Under the pieces are notes generated by a model, which did no database searches, was not told the DNA's origin, and saw nothing but the letters and a program-made list of their open reading frames with translations. The translations under genes and the position numbers were made by a program. Source: Microvelia longipes (lineage: Eukaryota; Arthropoda; Insecta; Hemiptera; Veliidae). From it: 64,000 nt of DNA. The stretch covers positions 59,079,795 through 59,143,794 of the forward strand of contig JACMZG010001863.1 of the NCBI GenBank assembly GCA_018340805.1. Reading direction: 5' to 3'. This document shows, piece by piece, positions 1 to 11,684 of this stretch; the first letter of the stretch is position 1; every line of letters begins with the position of its first letter.

Positions 1-16
1 TTCATCCCTTGTTGCA
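1..16. repeat. Right end of a truncated TIR element
   Basis: The first 16 bases (TTCATCCCTTGTTGCA) are identical to the right terminal inverted repeat of the element at 24.25-24.47 kb. The rest of this copy would lie before the window. The assignment rests on this short match only. Confidence 0.5.
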
Positions 17-890
17 CGAATAACTATACTCACCTCTATTCATAGAAAGGTCCTACCTTCATAATTTCTAATATGACATATACACACACTCACAGTGTAG
101 GAACCTTTTTGGTTTTACCACTTTTTTCTACACACACAGTAACAATGATTTGTTGAAATGTTTGCTGATTTATTTACAATGGCATTGGCATAAAATTTTT
201 GAAATAAAATAAAATAAATCATCCGATGACATATTATACAAAGGTCGATTGTTGCAAGTCAGTAAATGATGATAATATTCCACTATAACCCGCTCCCTTC
301 TTGTTATCTCCCTGACTTTTCATAACAAACTTGTTTAATTTTGTAGACAAAATATTATAAAATACGATTTTAGTTTATACTTTGTGTTTTGCTCTGAGAA
401 AATTATGTCTTGGTTTTCCAAACCAGTGATTCTTGCGCTCTTTGCTTTTCTATCAAAAGGTTGTTTATTTATCATTACTGGGTAATATTATCATATTTAA
501 TAGAGATTTACTATATTTATAAGACAGTAAGACATGATAAAAACTTGAAAAAGTAGTTCTACGCAATAATCTTGCCCTGAATAATGTTGGGATACACTCA
601 GGCTTACCCCTTTGTAACCCCCCCCCCCCTTATGGTATTGAATAGCCACCGCCATCTCTATGTATTTATTAACTGAGTTCTAATGTATTGCAAATGATGT
701 TACGCATAGTATTGTGTAACCGATGGGATAAATATGCGAATTTCCCCTCTATGCTCAAATTATAAAACATAAAACGAAAACATTGGCATGAAGTTGTAAC
801 TTTTAAATTTTCATCAGTTTATTGAAGTACGAATAACTTGAACACGACAAACATAAAAAGCAAGTCCAGACAATTTTTTTCTGTTTAACT
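17..890. other. Unassigned AT-rich DNA
   Basis: I see no exon, RNA gene or bounded mobile element here. A run of C lies near 620-630. Confidence 0.5.
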
Positions 891-891
891 C

Positions 892-892
<1 letters not shown>

Positions 893-964
<72 letters not shown>

Positions 965-965
965 T
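893..965. repeat. (TA)n microsatellite
   Basis: Nearly pure alternating TA, interrupted around 930 and 957, followed by a short (ATTT)n stretch. Confidence 0.95.
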
Positions 966-1181
966 TATTTATTTATTTACATTTATTTATTGTTGCTATA
1001 CTTAAGAGTTATATTTTACAGTTCATTTACATGTATAAAAAAATCGTTTGCGGCTTAAAATTCAAAATATTGGAAATATAATGAGGAAATACAGTGCATA
1101 ACTCTTATAATAAATTAAAATTAATAAAATCTAAGCTGTCAAGTATGATTATAGGTCATACTTGGGTAATAGATTAGCTAC

Positions 1182-1182
1182 C

Positions 1183-1214
<32 letters not shown>

Positions 1215-1443
1215 CCTGTTTAGAGCCTTGCGGCTCATCAGGGATAACCCCTGCGGGAACCACCTCGAATGGAAGTAGCAACCGTTACGCTCAAAGTGTA
1301 TTCTAAAGTTGGCGATAATATATCTAATCAATAATCTTCTATAAACTAAGAGCGTAACCTGGGATGCGAACCCCAGACCTTCGTGGGTGTCAAAGGTCAG
1401 TGTAAAGACAAACGCCCTAACGACCTCGGCCACGGAGGCAGCT
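1182..1443 (-). mobile_element. tRNA-derived SINE, minus strand
   Basis: Read on the minus strand, the unit begins with a tRNA-like head. An A-box-like segment (GTGGCCGAGGTCGTTAGGGC) lies near 1415-1435 and a B box (GGGTTCGCATCCC) near 1365-1378. A tRNA-unrelated body follows, ending in a (TAA)n tail at 1182-1213. Two polymerase III boxes, an unrelated body and a simple-repeat tail are the layout of a tRNA-derived SINE. A diverged copy lies on the + strand at 4.55-4.80 kb, which argues against a functional tRNA. The 83-codon open frame across it is incidental. Confidence 0.8.
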
Positions 1444-1980
1444 TTAGCTACCTAATGTCTGACTTTTATAAGTTATGATTAAACTTAAGTTATAAGACTC
1501 TAAACATTAGGTAACTTTATTATTCTGAGGTCGAGCGCAAGTAGAAATAATAACACTTAAGACAATAGTTTTTAACTTTTGTATTTGACGGAGATATTTT
1601 AGAAATAAACTCTTTAATAAGTTCTCTCTGTCATGACAATGTTCATAGCTTTGTAATTTAATCTGTCCGTCATTTAGCCAATGTTTTATAACAGGGAATG
1701 CCTATCAATATCTAGACAATATTAAATACTGCACTGAGAATACTAAATACTTGTCAAGAGATCTTAGCTTTTAAAGTGGAATTATTAGACATGATCTTGC
1801 CGCCCCCATCTAGAAGCCTATCTACGTTCTGCTCCAATTCAGAAGTAATTTCCATCGCCTACGTGATTCTTACATCTGTCAGTGTCTCCTTTGCATTTAT
1901 TTTTCATCCGTTTTTCATCGAACGCAGTTTCTTTTACGTTTGTAGTATAAAGGTTTTTTAAACTTTCTCATGAGTTAAAT
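1444..1980. other. Unassigned AT-rich DNA
   Basis: No supported feature. A 61-codon open frame near 1776 has no recognisable domain. Confidence 0.5.
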
Positions 1981-2011
1981 GAACGAAGAAAAGAGTCTCT
2001 CCACAAAACAA

Positions 2012-2062
2012 TAATTTATTCAAAGCGCTTTCAACCCAACATGAGGCCATCATCAGTGCCAG
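2012..2062 (-). ncRNA. Hammerhead-ribozyme-like motif, left arm
   Basis: On the minus strand, CTGATGA is at 2056-2050 and GAAA at 2032-2029. Between them is a stem II of GGCCT with GGGTT, which includes G-U pairs. Stem III would be the self-complementary AGCGCT, followed by U as residue 17. Stem I is weak, with only two clear pairs next to the core, so activity is doubtful. Confidence 0.45.
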
Positions 2063-2232
2063 ATATAATAGAAAGAATAAACGTCTAAAAGAAAGACATT
2101 AAAGGTTAATACAAGTCAAACTGTGGAATTCGCAGTTTTCCTTCTCTTCTTTTTCGACTTGACGATGTCGGTGAGTCGTAAAAGACTCGTCTTTAATGTC
2201 TTTCTCTTAGCCGTTTATTCTTTCTATTATAT

Positions 2233-2280
2233 CTGGCACTGATGATGGCCTCATGTTAGGTTGAAAGCGCTTTGAATAAA
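2233..2280 (+). ncRNA. Hammerhead-ribozyme-like motif, right arm
   Basis: CTGATGA at 2239-2245 and GAAA at 2263-2266 enclose a stem II of GGCCT with AGGTT. Stem III is AGCGCT, then U. As in the left arm, pairing for stem I beyond two bases is not evident. Confidence 0.45.
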
Positions 2281-2318
2281 TTAATAGTTTTGTGGAGAGA
2301 CTCTTTTCTTCGTTCCTT

Positions 2319-3520
2319 TCATTATGAACAACTCCACTGGTGCTCATTCAAAATCATATTTCTCATGAGTATTTTAAGTTTTAAAAATTTATTTAGACCT
2401 TTTTATGTCTATAATTTTAAAGTCCAAATTGCCAATTAGGAGTGTTAATTATTTTTAAATTTACTTGCCTAACGTGTTTGAACGTATTAGTATTATCGTA
2501 GTCTAACTAAATTAAATTATTAACTCCAGAAATAAATTACTAACCCCTGTTTGTAATTTATGTGGCCCTCAACTGTGGACCCGTTGCCACTGTGGCCCAC
2601 AACAAAATTGGACCCGTCCGATTCTTTCTGGACGAATTATTTATGTGCCTGGGGTTTTTTCTTGTTCAAAGATGATAGCTTGTTTAGTGCTTAAAATTAA
2701 GCAGTCACAGAATCAAGGAAAATATAAAAATCTATATCTCTAAAAAATAACAATAAGGGTATTCTTAGTTATTAATTTTTGCTAGTATACTTTTGCCAAT
2801 AAAGAACTTGTTTAAAAAAAATTGCTAGTTTTTGTTCTTTTTTATTGTAACTTAAGTTAATCTAATAATTTATATTTAACTTTGTACAGAGCGCCTTACG
2901 TGTGGTTCTGCCGTTAGGGGCTCTTTAAAAATAATAAAATAAAATAAAGGTGATAAATTTTTCCTTGTTTTTATTTTTGATGTAAATATCGAACCCTTCA
3001 TCTTTCGAAAATTCCGAACACTTTAAAGATACTCAAATTATTATAATTTAAAATCGTCTTTCTCTATTAAATCCTGACTGATGTAATACATAGTTCGTTT
3101 TTTGTTTTTTCATATAGATTAATACTACTACAAGATAACTGTTAACAAGTATTGAAGTTACAGTTGTAAACAGTTTTAGTGGCTTGATAAGGCATGTAAG
3201 AGAAACAATCCAGTGATTGCACTCAGGCGAGTGCAAGTTTCATTCATTTGTTATGATACTATCGGTGATAGATAAAATATGAAAATAAAAAAGGTGAATT
3301 AGAGATAGTATAGAGATAGTTAAATTCTGAGAGATAATAATTGATGAAGATTTAAGTTAAGATAATATGGTTAAATCATGTTGATTAAGATAAGATAATT
3401 AAGATAAAATAAGAGTAGATAAAGTAACATTATAAATTTATAATGATAGCTGGTCTCGAGCCCACTGCCTCCTCAGGCGTCGTACAGGATTATCAGGAAG
3501 GGTGTTTGAGGAAAGAATTC
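2319..3520. other. Unassigned AT-rich DNA
   Basis: No supported gene. Short GATA/TTAAGATA-rich simple sequence occurs around 3280-3420. Confidence 0.5.
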
Positions 3521-4065
3521 TTACGAGAGAATTCGGATGTTCAATTTGGATTCGTGGTTGTTGTAACGGAATACGGAATGGTTTCGGACAAATGGAACAT
3601 ACGGGACACTGTGGAGAGTTAGGTTTGATACGTAGAAGGGAGCATTTGTTATGGTTTTAAGGATTTTGGACTGTAGGACCTGGAGACGATTGGAGTTGGA
3701 AAGCTTGGTGCTACCCAACGCTTCCTTGGTTATAGAACCGTGTTGGTTTCAATACCACGGTTTAGATACGGAGTTTATTACTCAGTGATGGCTTTGACAT
3801 ACGATCTAGAAGACGTGACAGGAACTTGAATCGTCTTGATACGTCACTACGTTTGGTCTTAGTGTGGTGTTGCCAATTGAAACGTCTGTGGAGGTTAATG
3901 CCAAAGTATCGGACACTAGAGGACTGAGCTAAGTAAACCTGGTTGAGTGGGACTGGAGGACAAGTGTCTATACGAAGAGCGAAAGTGACACCAATACTTT
4001 TCTGTTCGTTTATCTTAATCCTCCATTTCCTTAACAAGGTTCAAGAAGGAAAAGATGGTACTGGG
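3521..4065 (-). pseudogene. Jockey-type LINE reverse transcriptase fragment
   Basis: The minus strand encodes, in at least three frames, the C-terminal half of a non-LTR reverse transcriptase. From 4065 down, an LFLLEP segment shifts frame into LLRKWRIKINEQKS and then VTFALR, CPPVPLNQVYL, VRYFGINL and W..H (4037-3762). Another shift leads to GSTKLSNSNRLQVLQSKIL and TITNAPFYVSN (3718-3521). These blocks match, in order, the thumb and C-terminal region typical of insect Jockey-clade endonuclease/reverse transcriptases. The endonuclease and catalytic palm are absent. Frameshifts and stops make it a dead 5'-truncated copy. Confidence 0.85.
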
Positions 4066-4552
4066 TGTTATCAGAAGCGGTAACATGGACAGAGAGGATT
4101 GTCTTCTTAAAATTAGATAAGAGAAAATTAGCTTCAATCTCAGATTTTTATTCTAAGAAAAAAATATATTTTTTTCTTAGAAAAAAATATATTTTTATAT
4201 TTTCGTATGCCACCACTCTGACTCAATATCAGGAGCTAGTTCAATCTAGTCCAGGATTAAGATTTCCAGCATAAAATTTAACATTTTCTAACCTATTTTG
4301 AACATTGGTAATTTTTATTATAATAAGTTTTTATTTTAAGTGTTGTCATTTTTGCAGCCTTATCTTTAGAAGGTTTGGGGCTTGATATTTCTTAGACTTA
4401 ATCTATCTTTTATGGATCTACAAATTTTTAATAATATACTTACATTTTATGAATCTAAAGTGACGATGATTTCAGTGAAGTTTAGCAGGAAACCTCTCTA
4501 CTATTAGTTTCGATATGACTGACGAAAATATACATGGTACTAACCGTTAAGA

Positions 4553-4803
4553 CGCCTCCAGGTCGTTAGAGCTTCTATAATTATACTGACCATTGACACA
4601 ATGGAGGTCTGAGGTTCGCATCCCAGATTAAGCTTTTAGTTTATACAAGATTCTTATCAAAATAAATTGTAGCCAACTGTAGAAATAACAAATAAATAAA
4701 ATAAATTATACACTTTGCTGTAGAATAACGCCACCACCTGGGGTTAATCCCGCAGGAGTTATTCCTGGTAGCCGCGAGGCTCTGTACGGCCATTATTATT
4801 ATA
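4553..4803 (+). mobile_element. tRNA-derived SINE, diverged plus-strand copy
   Basis: This is the same family as the SINE at 1.2-1.44 kb, in opposite orientation. It has an A-box-like CTCCAGGTCGTTAGAGC near 4554-4571, a B box (GGTTCGCATCCC) at about 4613-4624, a body with GGGTTAATCCCGCAGGAG near 4741, and a short ATT tail at 4793-4803. It has many substitutions relative to the other copy. Confidence 0.75.
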
Positions 4804-4917
4804 AAGACATCAAGTGCTGCGTATGGCTCTAATTAACAAATTATATCTTAATCTCTGTGTACTATGCATATTTATTTCTTATCTTGATCTGGACTCATAC
4901 ACCAGTGTAGCGAATGA

Positions 4918-5455
4918 AAAGGATACCAGGCTGGGATTGGAATCCTGACTTGAACAGGCTGAGACTGGAATCCTGACTGGTACAGGCTGGGGTTGGAATC
5001 CTAACTGGAACAGGCTGGATTGGAATTTTAGAATCCTGACTGAAACAGCTGAGACTGGAATCCTGACTAGTACAGGCTGGGTTGGAATCCTGACTGGAAC
5101 AGGCTGGGATTGGAATCCTGACTGGAACAGGCTGGGATTGGAATCCTGACTGGAACAGGCTGGGATTGGAATCCTGACTTGAACAGGCTGAGACTGGAAT
5201 CCTGACTGGTACAGGCTGGGGTTGGAATCCTAACTGGAACAGGCTGGGATTGGAATCCTGACTGAAACAAGCTGGGGTTAGAATCCTGACTGGAACAGGC
5301 TGAGACTGGAATCCTGACTAGTACAGGCTGGGGTTGGAATCCTGACTGGAACAGGCTGGGATTGGAATCCTGACTGGAACAGGCTGGGATTGGAATCCTG
5401 ACTGGAACAGGCTGGGATTGGAATCCTGACTGGAACAGGGTGTGACTGGAACAGG
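4918..5455. repeat. 28-bp minisatellite
   Basis: About 19 imperfect copies of a 28-bp unit containing TGGAATCCTGACTGGAACAG. Some units carry indels near 5025 and 5060. Because 28 is not a multiple of 3, the two minus-strand open frames across it (rich in QSQPVPVRIP) are repeat artefacts. Confidence 0.95.
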
Positions 5456-8019
5456 GGCTCCTTTTTAGCTGAGTATACGTATTGTAAATCGAGGGATTTG
5501 GCTGTGTGAATTAGAATTAAAATACAATATGTGAACAAACATGTCAGGTATCATGGTATTCAAAATCTGACTATTCTAAGCAACAGCGGTCACTGTTATC
5601 AAATCATAATGCACGGCCTGATAAATATATTTAAATTTTTACTTGACACTTGATTGAACTACATCCGAAGAGATAAAAGGCTAAGAGAAAGCACTGTGAT
5701 ATATAATTTATTTAAAGATTTATCTTAGGATATCCCTGGTCAGAAGACCCTAGGGAGGAGATGGCAAATCTCTTTCGGTGATATATTGCTTGCTTGAGGA
5801 CGGAAAGGACCCAAATTTGTACCTTATTTCTTTAAGGTAAAAGAAAATCTATTCTGATCTCATGTTTTTGATATCGAGTTTCGATTTAAGACTAATTTTG
5901 AAATGACAATGACAGAAGTTGGCTAAGAAGATACCAGACAGTCTGATACGACAGCCTTGCACTGATTAACTGACAACATTGCCCTGAGGACAAACACCCT
6001 GTGGTATAAACACCATGGTATAATCATGTTGAGCATGTTATTCCATACATAGGTTGTAGCATTAATATGTTGATACTTTAAAAATTAGCTCTTTAAAAAT
6101 TCAAGAATATTTATTCTCAAATCATTATGATACTGATCTGATTTTAACTCATAAACCAAAAATATAAGGCAAAATGGACCATGGAATGAAACATTCCAAA
6201 GGAAAATCATCTGACTTCCTGACCCCCCCCCCCCCAAGAAAGGTGCACCAACAAGAAAGAAAGAAAAGTACCCTTCATTTTTTTATAAAAACAACTAGCA
6301 GTGATACCCGAGATTCGCTCGGCAAAAATTTTATTTATCAAACCACACATTTTTAATTATTTTTTTGATGACTACAAAAAATTGAAGTTGTTAACAGCTG
6401 TAACTGCAAGAGAATTTTTTGTTTAAGATTTCTTTGTCTATACGGCGATTCTCATGCCTTGCTTTATAATTGTTTGGTAAGGTCCTTGTTTCGTTAAGTT
6501 AAGATAAGTTGAGGATCAAAAATGGAAATCTTAAATGGTTTTTCTTTACTTATAGTCAAAATACAAGAATATTCTTAACAAAATAGGCCATGAATTAAAC
6601 AATTTTTAGGCAAACTACAAACATTTAGAATTACATTAGCACATGTATACACTGTTCTTCAATTATAATAATATTCTTTCCTGTGTATCAATATATAACA
6701 AATATTTATTTATTAATAAAATGCAAATACATTTGCATAGTTTCCTTAATCATTTTTCAAGATATAATTGTTTTAATGAAACAATTATATGTCATGAAAA
6801 AAACTAATCCTTTTGTAAATTAAGCACAATTTTATACCAAACTTACCTATTTCTTTATTATAAAAATTATAACAATTATTTGGGAGCCTAATTTATTAAA
6901 CCTGGTTTACCAATGAAACTTAAAAATTATTTTGTCCTTTAAGTAAAATAATATCTATAATGTCATGATTCAGCAAGTAGATTCCGAGCTGTAATCAATA
7001 ATTCCTGTTATATAAATAATTCCTGTTATATATTCCTGTTATGTTATATTATTACTGGAACTCTATCCCTATATTTTTAGGAACAGATCTCGATAAGCGA
7101 AGAACGTTTTTATTTTAATAGAAAAGTTCCGAGGTAGCCCGTACCCAATTTTTTATTTCTAGATCTCTCCTTGGGTTTTCTATCTCTATTATTTAATCAC
7201 TTTAAGAGAACGAGAAATGAAAACTATCAACATTCTCTATATTTAACAGAAAGTTGTTTCCTCTCTCCACTGAGTTTTTTAATTTTGTAAAATTTTCCAC
7301 TGAAAATTTTCCACCTCTTAAACTCCGTGTTAAAGGTAATGACTAAGAAAATCTCATGGTGGTTTCTTTGATTATATCAAAATATTATCTAAAAACCAAG
7401 ATATTATATATGTCGATAAATGGTTTCAAATGAATCATTGAGTTTATGGCTTTATTTTGATTTTACTATTTAAATGATCATCTCGCAACATTTCCATAAG
7501 GGTTATATGAAAAGTTTAACTTAATACGTAAAAATATTTTGTGCTTTAATTCTATGAGGCATAAAATAAATGCTTGTTATTATAAGGAAATTTTGGTTTT
7601 TCTGTTTCCTTATTTTGGGAGGTTATGGTAGAGTAGAGGTTAATACTGTGTAAAGGTTACATTTTATAGCTTAGTGAACCGAATAGAAATAATTAAATGA
7701 AAACTTAAACTGCAAATTTTACTGGTTTTTGGTCTTAAAAACGGTAAATAGTTTTGGGGGAAAATTAAGTTTGTCTGAAGGCAGTTTCTGCAGTCGGTTC
7801 CGGGTGACAATTACTTACTTCTATTACTTCTATTACTTCTACTTCTATTACTTGTCATTCTCAATGAATTTGATTTCGTGTACAAAACTGCACAAGACGT
7901 AAACAGATGAGCTGGACTTGGATGAGAAGAATCAAGATGATAACAATAAAAGAGAAAAAAGTGATATAATACTAGAAAAATCGATAAAAGTCAGAACAAA
8001 TGAGGTACGAAGAATGCAA
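5456..8019. other. Unassigned AT-rich DNA
   Basis: No supported exon or bounded element. Near 7125-7150 there is a short stretch (AAAAGTTCCGAGGTAGCCCG) also found in related form near 51.16 and 57.77 kb, probably part of a dispersed repeat. Confidence 0.45.
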
Positions 8020-8029
8020 ATAATGCGAA

Positions 8030-8466
8030 CCTGTTCTGTACCTTGTAAAATTGACTGACGTTCTGTACCTTGTAAAATTGACTGACGTACACGCTCTGTA
8101 CCTGTAAAATTGACTGACGTACACGCTCTGTACCTTGTAAAATTGACGACGTACACGCTCTGTACCTTGTAAAATTGACTGACGTACGCTCTGTACCTTG
8201 TAAAATTGACTGACGTACACGCTCTGTACCTTGTAAAATTGACTGACGTACACGCTCTGTACCTTGTAAAATTGACAGACGTACACGCTCTGTACCTTGT
8301 AAAATTGACAGACGTACACGCTCTGTACCTTGTAAAATTGACTGACGTACACGCTCTGTACCTTGTGACAGACGTACACGCTCTGTACCTTGTAAAATTG
8401 ACAGACGTACACGCTCTGTACCTTGTAAAATTGACAGACGTACACGCTTGTACCTTGTAAAATTGA
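8030..8466. repeat. 33-bp minisatellite
   Basis: About 13 copies of a 33-bp unit containing TGTACCTTGTAAAATTGACT and GACGTACACGCTC. Some units are shortened by deletions (around 8055, 8148, 8365). The period equals 11 codons, so all frames stay open and give repetitive peptides on both strands. There is no start context, domain or splice signal to suggest a gene. Confidence 0.95.
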
Positions 8467-8707
8467 CTAGTGATAACAGTTTAACTACGCGCTAAGTATG
8501 CTTATCAAACAAATATAAACACTCACTTTACCTGTGTCATTCAAAATTTATTTGAGGTAAAATTGGTGAAAATCTGCTGTCTTGTACTTGGTTTTATGTC
8601 TGAGACATTACCCCAATATCATTCATTCATTTTCTCTTTAGCAATTTGCTTAAAAATATCGTAGGAAAAAATAAATAAAGTTTGCCTTTCCACAGATGAT
8701 TTATTAT

Positions 8708-8757
8708 TATAAAACAAAGCCAGCTTTCAACCTGAACGGTCATCATCAGTGCCGGTG
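8708..8757 (-). ncRNA. Hammerhead-ribozyme-like motif, left arm
   Basis: On the minus strand, CTGATGA is at 8749-8743, stem II is GACC with GGTT around a GTTCA loop, and GAAA is at 8728-8725. Stem III is AGC(TG)GCT, then U. Stem I pairs GGCA with TGTT, two of the four being G-U. All core positions of a type I hammerhead are present. Confidence 0.6.
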
Positions 8758-8876
8758 AGATGAGTCTAGATTACTTTTTAGCCGGTTTCTGAGGCCAAGG
8801 CATGTATAAGACAATTTTGAGTCTTATACATGCCTTGGTCTCAGAAACCGGCTAAAAAGTAATCTAGACTCATCTC

Positions 8877-8925
8877 ACCGGCACTGAAGATGACCGTTCA
8901 GGTTGAAAGCTGGCTTTTTTTTATA
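8877..8925 (+). ncRNA. Hammerhead-ribozyme-like motif, right arm
   Basis: CTGAAGA at 8884-8890, stem II GACC/GGTT, GAAA at 8905-8908, stem III AGC(TG)GCT. The 3' side of stem I is a T run here (TTTTTT instead of TGTTTT), so stem I is weaker than in the left arm. The seventh core base differs (A versus T), a position free to vary in CUGANGA. Confidence 0.5.
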
Positions 8926-8962
8926 ATAATAAATCATCTGTGGAAAGACAAACTTTATTTAT

Positions 8963-9702
8963 TTATAAGCTTATTCCACATCTCAGTATTTCTCGAATCG
9001 TAGGAAAACTTAAGAAAACTCTTAAAATTATACTTTTTCACCTAGTAATATAGTAACTTTATAAGGATGAAATAAATAAATTTTTAGACAGTGGCGATTT
9101 ACTTTAAAGAACTAAATCAAAGCATTAATTAATATATTAAGAGGTATTTGGACTCGCTGTTGGTGCAATCTGTTGTCAGAATCCCTTAACTACTCAGCAT
9201 GCAATACGTTTAGTTTTATGATTTTTGTAATTAATTTAATTGATTATTTTAAAAGTACCTCTACTACCTGGATTCAAAGCATAGTCCTTGACCTTCATAA
9301 TAACTTAAATAAATCCAATCTAAAATATAACACAACACTAGAAACGTCTGTAACATCTGACCCCGATTAAATGGGTGTCATTTAATACTGAGGGAAAGGA
9401 CAGAAACGGCCCCTTATTTCAAAGAGGAGAACAAATAAATATAAAATATTATATTACAGGGAGGGTTATATTACGTTGAAATATATCTAGCACAATAGCT
9501 GCGTTGTAGCAAACCCTATTTCAACTGCTGCTGTAACGTAGCAACCCATCCTCGCTGTTTCACATTGTCAACATTAATTTTATCTTTTATCTTAGATAGA
9601 GTTGATATTTTAACTTACGGAAATAAATAAAGTAGAAACATTTTTTCTTGGACTTTAATATTGCTGCCTTATATAAAAAGGTAACGTTTTAATATTATAT
9701 AC
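8963..9702. other. Unassigned AT-rich DNA
   Basis: No supported feature. A 65-codon open frame near 9173 has no recognisable domain. Confidence 0.45.
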
Positions 9703-10292
9703 TTTTTTTGAGGTAGTACGTAATTGAGCACTTTATTGGACCGTTTTTAGGATGAGAAGCCAATCATTATTGTTATAGGAGGTTATTTAGTACTTTTCAC
9801 CTCCGAGTACAATAATGAATGTAAAAAAAACTCCTAGGACGTAAAAGTAATTCATATATTGCCGCCATTACTGTAATGTAGCGTGTTCAAAAAAACAATC
9901 TGTGTAAACCCTTCATGATTACTTTAAAAACGTTCATTTTGTTTCTAAGATTTTGTTTCTGTGTTTGTTCGTAGACTAATTTTTTTTTTCGTTTTTAAAA
10001 GGTGTTGTTCTAATTGACAATTTTTGTGTATTTATTTGTAAAGCTTTTACATTTTGGAGTAAAAGTGTGAAGCTATGGATGAATTCAATGACGACGATAT
10101 TATGGAGTTAATTGGACGTTTGTTTTTTTTTTAATTAAGTATATAGCGCAGTCTATTTAATGAGTGCTACCTCAAAAAAATAGTGTATCCGGCTGAGAAT
10201 GTCTTTATGTCTTGGCAATTTTTCCCGACTCGCTTCGCTCGTCGTTAAATCTAATTGCCGTGACATAAAGACACACTTTTCAGCCTTATGGC
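9703..10292 (+). mobile_element. Composite repeat, copy 1 of 3
   Basis: This unit of roughly 590 bp recurs in the same orientation at 25.5 and 33.9 kb. It starts with TTTTTTTGAGGTAGTACG. An inverted match (GCTACCTCAAAAAAA) lies at 10166-10180, and a palindromic tail follows to about 10290 (ATCCGGCTGAGAATG with CTTTTCAGCCTTATGG). It contains a short reading frame, MDEFNDDDIMELIGRL, beginning at 10075. The inverted ends suggest a non-autonomous DNA transposon with a piece of a longer parent's coding exon. The class is unknown. Confidence 0.75.
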
Positions 10293-10730
10293 ATAAATAA
10301 CAATTTTAATTATCAAATGCAGTACTGTTTAGTTAAGACTATACTTGGCTTGACAGAGCATACTGCTCTCCTACTCTAAAAATAATACTGCGCAAGGGCG
10401 GAGGTGCGCAAGTTAAGCTGATTTTCTTTTAAATGCTTTCTGCCTTGCGCAACAATCCAGTTCTCTTGAAGGTTCTTGGTTTATGGTTCGTAGATGGAAC
10501 AGTAGTACTTTTACTTGATTGTCGATTTCTATGGATTTTACACCATAAGTTGTTCAAATCTATGTTTGCCATTGCTTAATTAGTTTTGCACAACATATAT
10601 GGCAGTCAAACAGATTTTAGTTTAAGCTAATCTACAAAATGATTTAGCACATAATCTTTGAAATAATCTTAATAACTTAAGCGTCTGATGGAAGGAGAAT
10701 TTATTAATATTTTACAGATAACAAATTATC
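10291..10730. other. Unassigned AT-rich DNA
   Basis: No supported feature. Confidence 0.4.
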
Positions 10731-11034
10731 GACCAAGAGCCCAGGGGTGTTTTGTTAATAAAAAGTGTAATGGCTGGAATCGGTCCTGGAAACGGGTTTA
10801 ATTTTTCCTAAATACCTTCCTGAACAACGATCTGCAATTCTGCCGACTCGTATCGGATGGGTGTCCCAGGCAGAACGCACTTTAGGGGTTAAAGGTTCTG
10901 CCTGGGACACCCATCCGATACGAGTCGGCAGAATTTCAGATCCTTGTTCAGGAAGGTATTTAGGAAAAATTAAACCGGTTTCCAGCCATTACACTATTTG
11001 TTAACTTGGGTGGTAAATTTGACCCCTAAAGTGG
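10731..11034. mobile_element. Palindromic MITE, GACCAAGAGCCC family
   Basis: The element starts with GACCAAGAGCCCAGGGGTG and carries an internal near-perfect palindrome. TCTGCCGACTCGTATCGGAT near 10848 and its complement near 10910 flank a centre near 10883. The left end matches the element at 46.6 kb and the repeats inside the 11-13 kb palindrome. The right limit is unclear because related sequence continues into the next palindrome. Confidence 0.75.
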
Positions 11035-11060
11035 GTTCTGCCTGGGACACCCATCCAATA

Positions 11061-11684
11061 CGCGCAGCCTACCACGAGCCAAGACTTAAATTTATTTCCC
11101 AATACTTACATCTTCCTCTATCTGATCTTCTATATAACCCAACCACAGTTTTCATTTCCAATCTTTATTATTTTTTCTGTCAGGCCCTTTCAATAAGAGA
11201 CACAGGCGCTAAGCTTTTTTTATTACACCCCTTATATCATTATCACACATACAATTTTTCTATTAATATTTTTTATATGTATAAATATATATCTTCCATA
11301 TTCTATCTTTTACCATTTCAGTGCGCCCTTCTAATCCTCCCACACTAAACCCAAGTTCCAAACTAACAAAATTTTTATTTTTATTATTAGACACAATGCA
11401 AAAAGGAGATAGATATATTTTTCAATCAATAATTTTTCATTCTTCTTGTTTAGAAGTCAAAAATTGGTACCTTTCTTTTAACTATTTTTTCCACTTTTTT
11501 TCTCATTATTAATGTTAGACCTAAAATTGATATAGTTTATTATTTTTATACATCTCCTCAGGTTCATTTTAATTTCTTTAAAAGCAGATATTGTAAGTTA
11601 TTTCTTATAATTTTCTACACAATTTGTGACACCCCCTTTGTAAAGACTGTATGTCTATGACAAATAAATATATTATTATTAATT
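11061..11684 (+). pseudogene. LINE 3' end (left palindrome arm)
   Basis: The + strand encodes AAYHEPRLKF and LPLSDLLYN, the same peptide as the minus-strand copy at 13.04-13.25 kb, but without the preceding Cys/His motif. A 3' untranslated stretch follows, ending in ACAAATAAATATATTATTAT at 11660-11680. This is the extreme 3' end of a non-LTR element that cannot code for a functional protein. Confidence 0.65.

Larger units (their letters stand above)
1981..2318. repeat. Palindromic repeat with hammerhead motifs (locus 1)
   Basis: The two arms (about 1981-2100 and 2200-2318) are inverted copies around a spacer near 2100-2200. Each arm, read outward, contains CTGATGA, a GGCCT/AGGTT-type stem with a CATGTT loop, then GAAA and AGCGCT. 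The repeat resembles the palindromes at 8.7, 29.1 and 56.1 kb in layout. Confidence 0.8.
8670..8962. repeat. Palindromic repeat with hammerhead motifs (locus 2)
   Basis: The arms (8670-8810 and 8820-8962) are almost perfect inverted copies around a centre near 8815. The outer ends read AAATAAAGTTTGCCTTTCC and its complement. Each arm has a hammerhead-like core. CACCGGCA precedes the core here and at locus 3, linking these two as one family. Confidence 0.9.

Noticed and set aside
1182..1443. tRNA genes at the four A/B-box sites (1.4, 4.6, 30.9, 60.2 kb)
   Set aside because: Box spacing is irregular, no full cloverleaf with anticodon arm and acceptor pairing is evident, and each is followed by a repeat body or tail; SINEs fit better.
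3521..4065. Viral polymerase origin for the reverse-transcriptase fragments
   Set aside because: Block order and C-terminal motifs match Jockey/CR1-type LINEs; no LTR, gag, protease, integrase or envelope is present.
4918..5538. Proline/glutamine-rich repeat proteins on the minus strand
   Set aside because: Translation of the 28-bp minisatellite; frame-cycling repeats with no other evidence.
8030..8466. Open frames of up to 157 codons on both strands
   Set aside because: They follow the 33-bp repeat period (11 codons) and exist in several frames at once; no domain or splice context.
9709..9722. let-7-like sequence TGAGGTAGTA at the start of the composite repeats
   Set aside because: Only the first ten bases match the microRNA; the following bases differ, there is no matching hairpin partner, and the motif is part of a repeat end present in three copies.
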